64,000 nucleotides of DNA. Source: Streptomyces sp. H27-H1. Its GTDB lineage: Bacteria; Actinomycetota; Actinomycetes; Streptomycetales; Streptomycetaceae. Shown here piece after piece: positions 61,897 through 64,000 of the stretch; within the stretch, counting starts at the first letter, position 1; each line of letters opens with the position of its first letter. A program made the translations under genes and the position numbers. The notes below the pieces were generated by a model that saw only the letters and a list, made by a program, of their open reading frames with translations, was not told where the DNA came from and ran no database searches. The stretch covers positions 119,624 to 183,623 of the forward strand of contig NZ_JAPNLJ010000007.1 of NCBI RefSeq assembly GCF_026627445.1. Direction: 5' to 3'.

Positions 61897-63306
61897 TTAG
61901 AGGTCGAAGTAGAGCTCGAACTCGTGCGGGTGCGGGCGCAGCGCGATCGGGGCGATCTCGTGGGTGCGCTTGTAGTCGATCCAGGTCTCGATCAGGTCGG
62001 GGGTGAAGACACCGCCGGCCAGGAGGTACTCGTGGTCCTCCTCGAGGGCCTTGAGGACGTCCTCGAGGCTGGTCGGGACCTGCGGGACGCTCGCGTGCTC
62101 GTCCGGGGAGAGCTCGTAGAGGTCCTTGTCGATCGGCTCCATCGGCTCGATCTTGTTCTTGATGCCGTCGAGGCCGGCCAGCAGGAGGGCCGAGAACGCC
62201 AGGTACGGGTTCGAGGACGGGTCCGGGGCGCGGAACTCGACGCGCTTGGCCTTCGGGTTCGAGCCCGTGATCGGGATGCGCATCGCGGCGGAGCGGTTGC
62301 GCTGCGAGTACACCATGTTGACCGGCGCCTCGAAGCCCGGGACCAGGCGGTGGTACGAGTTCACCGTCGGGTTGGTGAACGCGAGCAGCGACGGGGCGTG
62401 CTTGAGGATGCCGCCGATGTAGTAGCGCGCCATGTCCGACAGACCCGCGTAGCCGGTCTCGTCGTAGAACAGCGGGTCGCCGTTCGCCCACAGCGACTGG
62501 TGCACGTGCATGCCCGAGCCGTTGTCACCGAAGATCGGCTTCGGCATGAAGGTCGCGGTCTTGCCGTTCTTCCATGCGACGTTCTTCACGATGTACTTGA
62601 AGAGCATCAGGTCGTCGGCCGCGGCGAGCAGCGTGTTGAACTTGTAGTTGATCTCGGCCTGGCCACCGGTGCCGACCTCGTGGTGCTGACGCTCGACCTG
62701 GAGGCCCTGGGCGTCCAGCTCGAGGGAGATCTCGGCGCGCAGGTCGGCGAAGTGGTCGACCGGGGCTACGGGGAAGTAACCACCCTTGTAGCGGACCTTG
62801 TAACCACGGTTGTTCTCCTCGGAACCGGTGTTCCAGGCGCCGGCCTCGGAGTCGATGTGGTAGAAGCTCTCGTTCGCGGTGGTCGCGAAGCGCACGCTGT
62901 CGAACACGTAGAACTCGGCCTCGGGGCCGAAGAACGCGGTGTCGGCGATGCCGGTCGAGGCCAGGTAGGCCTCGGCCTTCTTCGCGACGTTGCGCGGGTC
63001 ACGGCTGTAGGCCTCGCCCGTGATCGGGTCGTGGATGAAGAAGTTGATGTTGAGCGTCTTGTCCTTGCGGAACGGGTCCAGGCGCGCGGTGGTGATGTCG
63101 GCACGCAGCGCCATGTCGGACTCGTGGATCGCCTGGAAGCCGCGGATCGAGGAGCCGTCGAACGCCAGCTCCTCGTTCGGGTCGAAGACGCGCCCCGGGA
63201 TGGTGAAGTGCTGCATCACACCAGGCAGGTCGCAGAAGCGGACGTCGACGAACTTGACGTCGTTCTCCTTGATGTACTGCGTCACTTCGTCGGCGTTCTT
63301 GAACAT
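61897..63306 (-). CDS. glnA: Glutamine synthetase type I
   Basis: A 469-residue dodecameric enzyme making glutamine from glutamate and ammonia. GSI motifs are [21 protein letters not shown] (metal Glu), the Asn/Gly/His loop MHVHQSLW, and the adenylylation Tyr397 in [10 protein letters not shown], so control by GlnE is expected. The ATG has GGAGGAG upstream. Two GlnR-type boxes and a -10 (TATGGT) lie upstream. Confidence 0.98.
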   Translation of the reverse strand: MFKNADEVTQYIKENDVKFVDVRFCDLPGVMQHFTIPGRVFDPNEELAFDGSSIRGFQAIHESDMALRADITTARLDPFRKDKTLNINFFIHDPITGEAYSRDPRNVAKKAEAYLASTGIADTAFFGPEAEFYVFDSVRFATTANESFYHIDSEAGAWNTGSEENNRGYKVRYKGGYFPVAPVDHFADLRAEISLELDAQGLQVERQHHEVGTGGQAEINYKFNTLLAAADDLMLFKYIVKNVAWKNGKTATFMPKPIFGDNGSGMHVHQSLWANGDPLFYDETGYAGLSDMARYYIGGILKHAPSLLAFTNPTVNSYHRLVPGFEAPVNMVYSQRNRSAAMRIPITGSNPKAKRVEFRAPDPSSNPYLAFSALLLAGLDGIKNKIEPMEPIDKDLYELSPDEHASVPQVPTSLEDVLKALEEDHEYLLAGGVFTPDLIETWIDYKRTHEIAPIALRPHPHEFELYFDL

Positions 63307-63388
63307 CCAACTCCTCCTACTCCCGACCCCGGGGCAGGGCGGGCTTTATAGCTAGTGGTGCGTCAGTGCGGTGCCGCACGCTGACCCG

Positions 63389-63394
63389 ACCATA
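63389..63394 (-). promoter_or_regulatory. Candidate glnA -10 box (TATGGT)
   Basis: TATGGT on the minus strand, just downstream of the GlnR boxes and about 80 nt before the start codon. The -35 is not distinct, as expected for an activated promoter. Confidence 0.45.
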
Positions 63395-63404
63395 AGCAGA
63401 CGGG

Positions 63405-63443
63405 GTTTCTCAAGCATGACCCATTTGTTTCGCACAAGTTAAC
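63405..63443 (-). promoter_or_regulatory. Two GlnR-binding boxes in the glnA promoter
   Basis: On the minus strand GTTAAC-TTGTGC-GAAAC (63427-63443) and GTCAT-GCTTGA-GAAAC (63405-63420) match the Streptomyces GlnR consensus gTnAc-n6-GaAAc in tandem. GlnR activates glnA under nitrogen limitation. Confidence 0.75.
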
Positions 63444-63490
63444 CAGGGTCCCGCCGGAACGGCGTCGAGCGGCACGGGTACCGTGTCCGG

Positions 63491-63958
63491 GTGGACAAGA
63501 GGCAAGCAATCGGATCCTGGCTCTCCGGCCCCCGCGAGGCCGCCGAGGAGATGGGTGCCGACTTCGGGTACCCCGGCAAACAGCTCGGTCTGCCCCAGCA
63601 GGGGCCCGGCTCCGTGGCCCGTTTCGGCCGCCGCCTCGGCGCCGTGGCCATCGACTGGCTGGGCTGCCAGCTGATCGCGTACGGGCTGATCACGGGCCGG
63701 GACTGGAACGGTGCGGGGAACTGGACGCTGGCCGTCTTCATCGCCCTGGCCATCCTCACGGTCGGCACTGTGGGCTTTACCCCAGGGAAGCGGATCCTGG
63801 GCCTCCGAGTGGTCTCGGAGGACGGCGGACGGCTGGGCATCGGCCGTGTGGTGCTGCGCACCGCGCTGCTCGCCCTGCTGATCCCGGCCATCGTCTGGGA
63901 CCGTGACGGCCGCGGACTGCACGACCGACTCAGCCGCGCGGTCCAGGTCAGGATCTGA
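63491..63958 (+). CDS. RDD-family membrane protein
   Basis: A 155-residue protein. A cytosolic N-terminus (about 1-45) precedes the RDD domain with RFGRRLGAVAIDWLGCQLI (Arg and Asp of the family name), three transmembrane helices and the terminal WDRDGRGLHDRLSRAVQV. RDD proteins are often ion or small-solute transporters; this one is unassigned. TACCGT ends 6 nt before the GTG, suggesting a leaderless mRNA. It is divergent from glnA. Confidence 0.85.
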   Translation: MDKRQAIGSWLSGPREAAEEMGADFGYPGKQLGLPQQGPGSVARFGRRLGAVAIDWLGCQLIAYGLITGRDWNGAGNWTLAVFIALAILTVGTVGFTPGKRILGLRVVSEDGGRLGIGRVVLRTALLALLIPAIVWDRDGRGLHDRLSRAVQVRI

Positions 63959-64000
63959 GACGGGCGCGGAGAACCGCGGCAAGCAGAGAGGGGGGGGCCC
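63959..64000. other. Window end, no gene seen
   Basis: The last 42 nt are GC-rich and end in a run of nine G. No start codon with a ribosome-binding site is visible. Confidence 0.5.

Overview
The window is a high-GC actinobacterial chromosome segment, almost certainly Streptomyces. Codons are strongly G/C at third positions and GTG starts are common. The respiratory genes, glnA, aceE, NlpC/P60 and GntR/TetR genes are of Streptomyces type. I see no phage, insertion sequence, CRISPR array, rRNA or tRNA. Gene order in the first 25 kb (pimB'-like mannosyltransferase, NlpC/P60, trpD, qcrB-qcrA-qcrC-ctaE, ctaF-ctaD-ctaC, adenosine-kinase-like PfkB, erpA) follows the order I know from mycobacteria. 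That comparison is from memory; I ran no search.

Layout. 0-7.5 kb: a truncated phosphatidylinositol-mannosyltransferase-like gene, a lipoprotein with a HExxH motif, two NlpC/P60 cell-wall hydrolases, a NYN-domain protein, a zinc ribbon, a rhomboid protease and a stand-alone AsnC-type ligand-binding domain. 7.5-9.3 kb: a SufS-like class V aminotransferase behind a SAM-IV-type riboswitch whose expression platform ends in a six-codon mini-ORF. 9.3-20 kb: trpD, then the cytochrome bcc-aa3 supercomplex genes, split by a receiver-like protein and an L,D-transpeptidase. 20-27 kb: a cysteine desulfurase-TusA fusion, a PfkB kinase, a membrane-anchored protein, erpA and nadA. 27-42 kb: an RND exporter with a response regulator, the cobalamin nucleotide-loop genes cobS, cobU (fused to a degenerate metallo-beta-lactamase domain) and cobT, pspA-pspAA, an MprF-like gene with a membrane partner, and a histidine kinase.

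42.4-49.4 kb is the most unusual region. A five-gene minus-strand operon encodes a CE18/Agd3-like polysaccharide deacetylase, a PelF-like GT4 glycosyltransferase, a polytopic membrane protein, a spherulin-4 (GH135-like) protein and a GH114 endo-polygalactosaminidase lipoprotein. This combination resembles the fungal galactosaminogalactan cluster and bacterial Pel loci. It predicts a cationic, partly deacetylated galactosamine-type exopolysaccharide.

50-64 kb is central metabolism: leucyl aminopeptidase, lipoamide dehydrogenase, an E2 acyltransferase, a GntR/FCD regulator next to aceE (with a palindrome overlapping the putative aceE promoter), a DUF4240 protein, a divergent SDR/TetR pair, a MazG-like protein, glnA with two GlnR-type boxes, and an RDD membrane protein.

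Thirteen genes across the window have a TANNNT -10-like box 5-8 nt before the start codon and no Shine-Dalgarno sequence, so they are probably leaderless. Starts were chosen by hand from ribosome-binding sites, gene overlaps or these -10 boxes. Most operons and convergent gene pairs are bounded by strong GC-rich hairpins.
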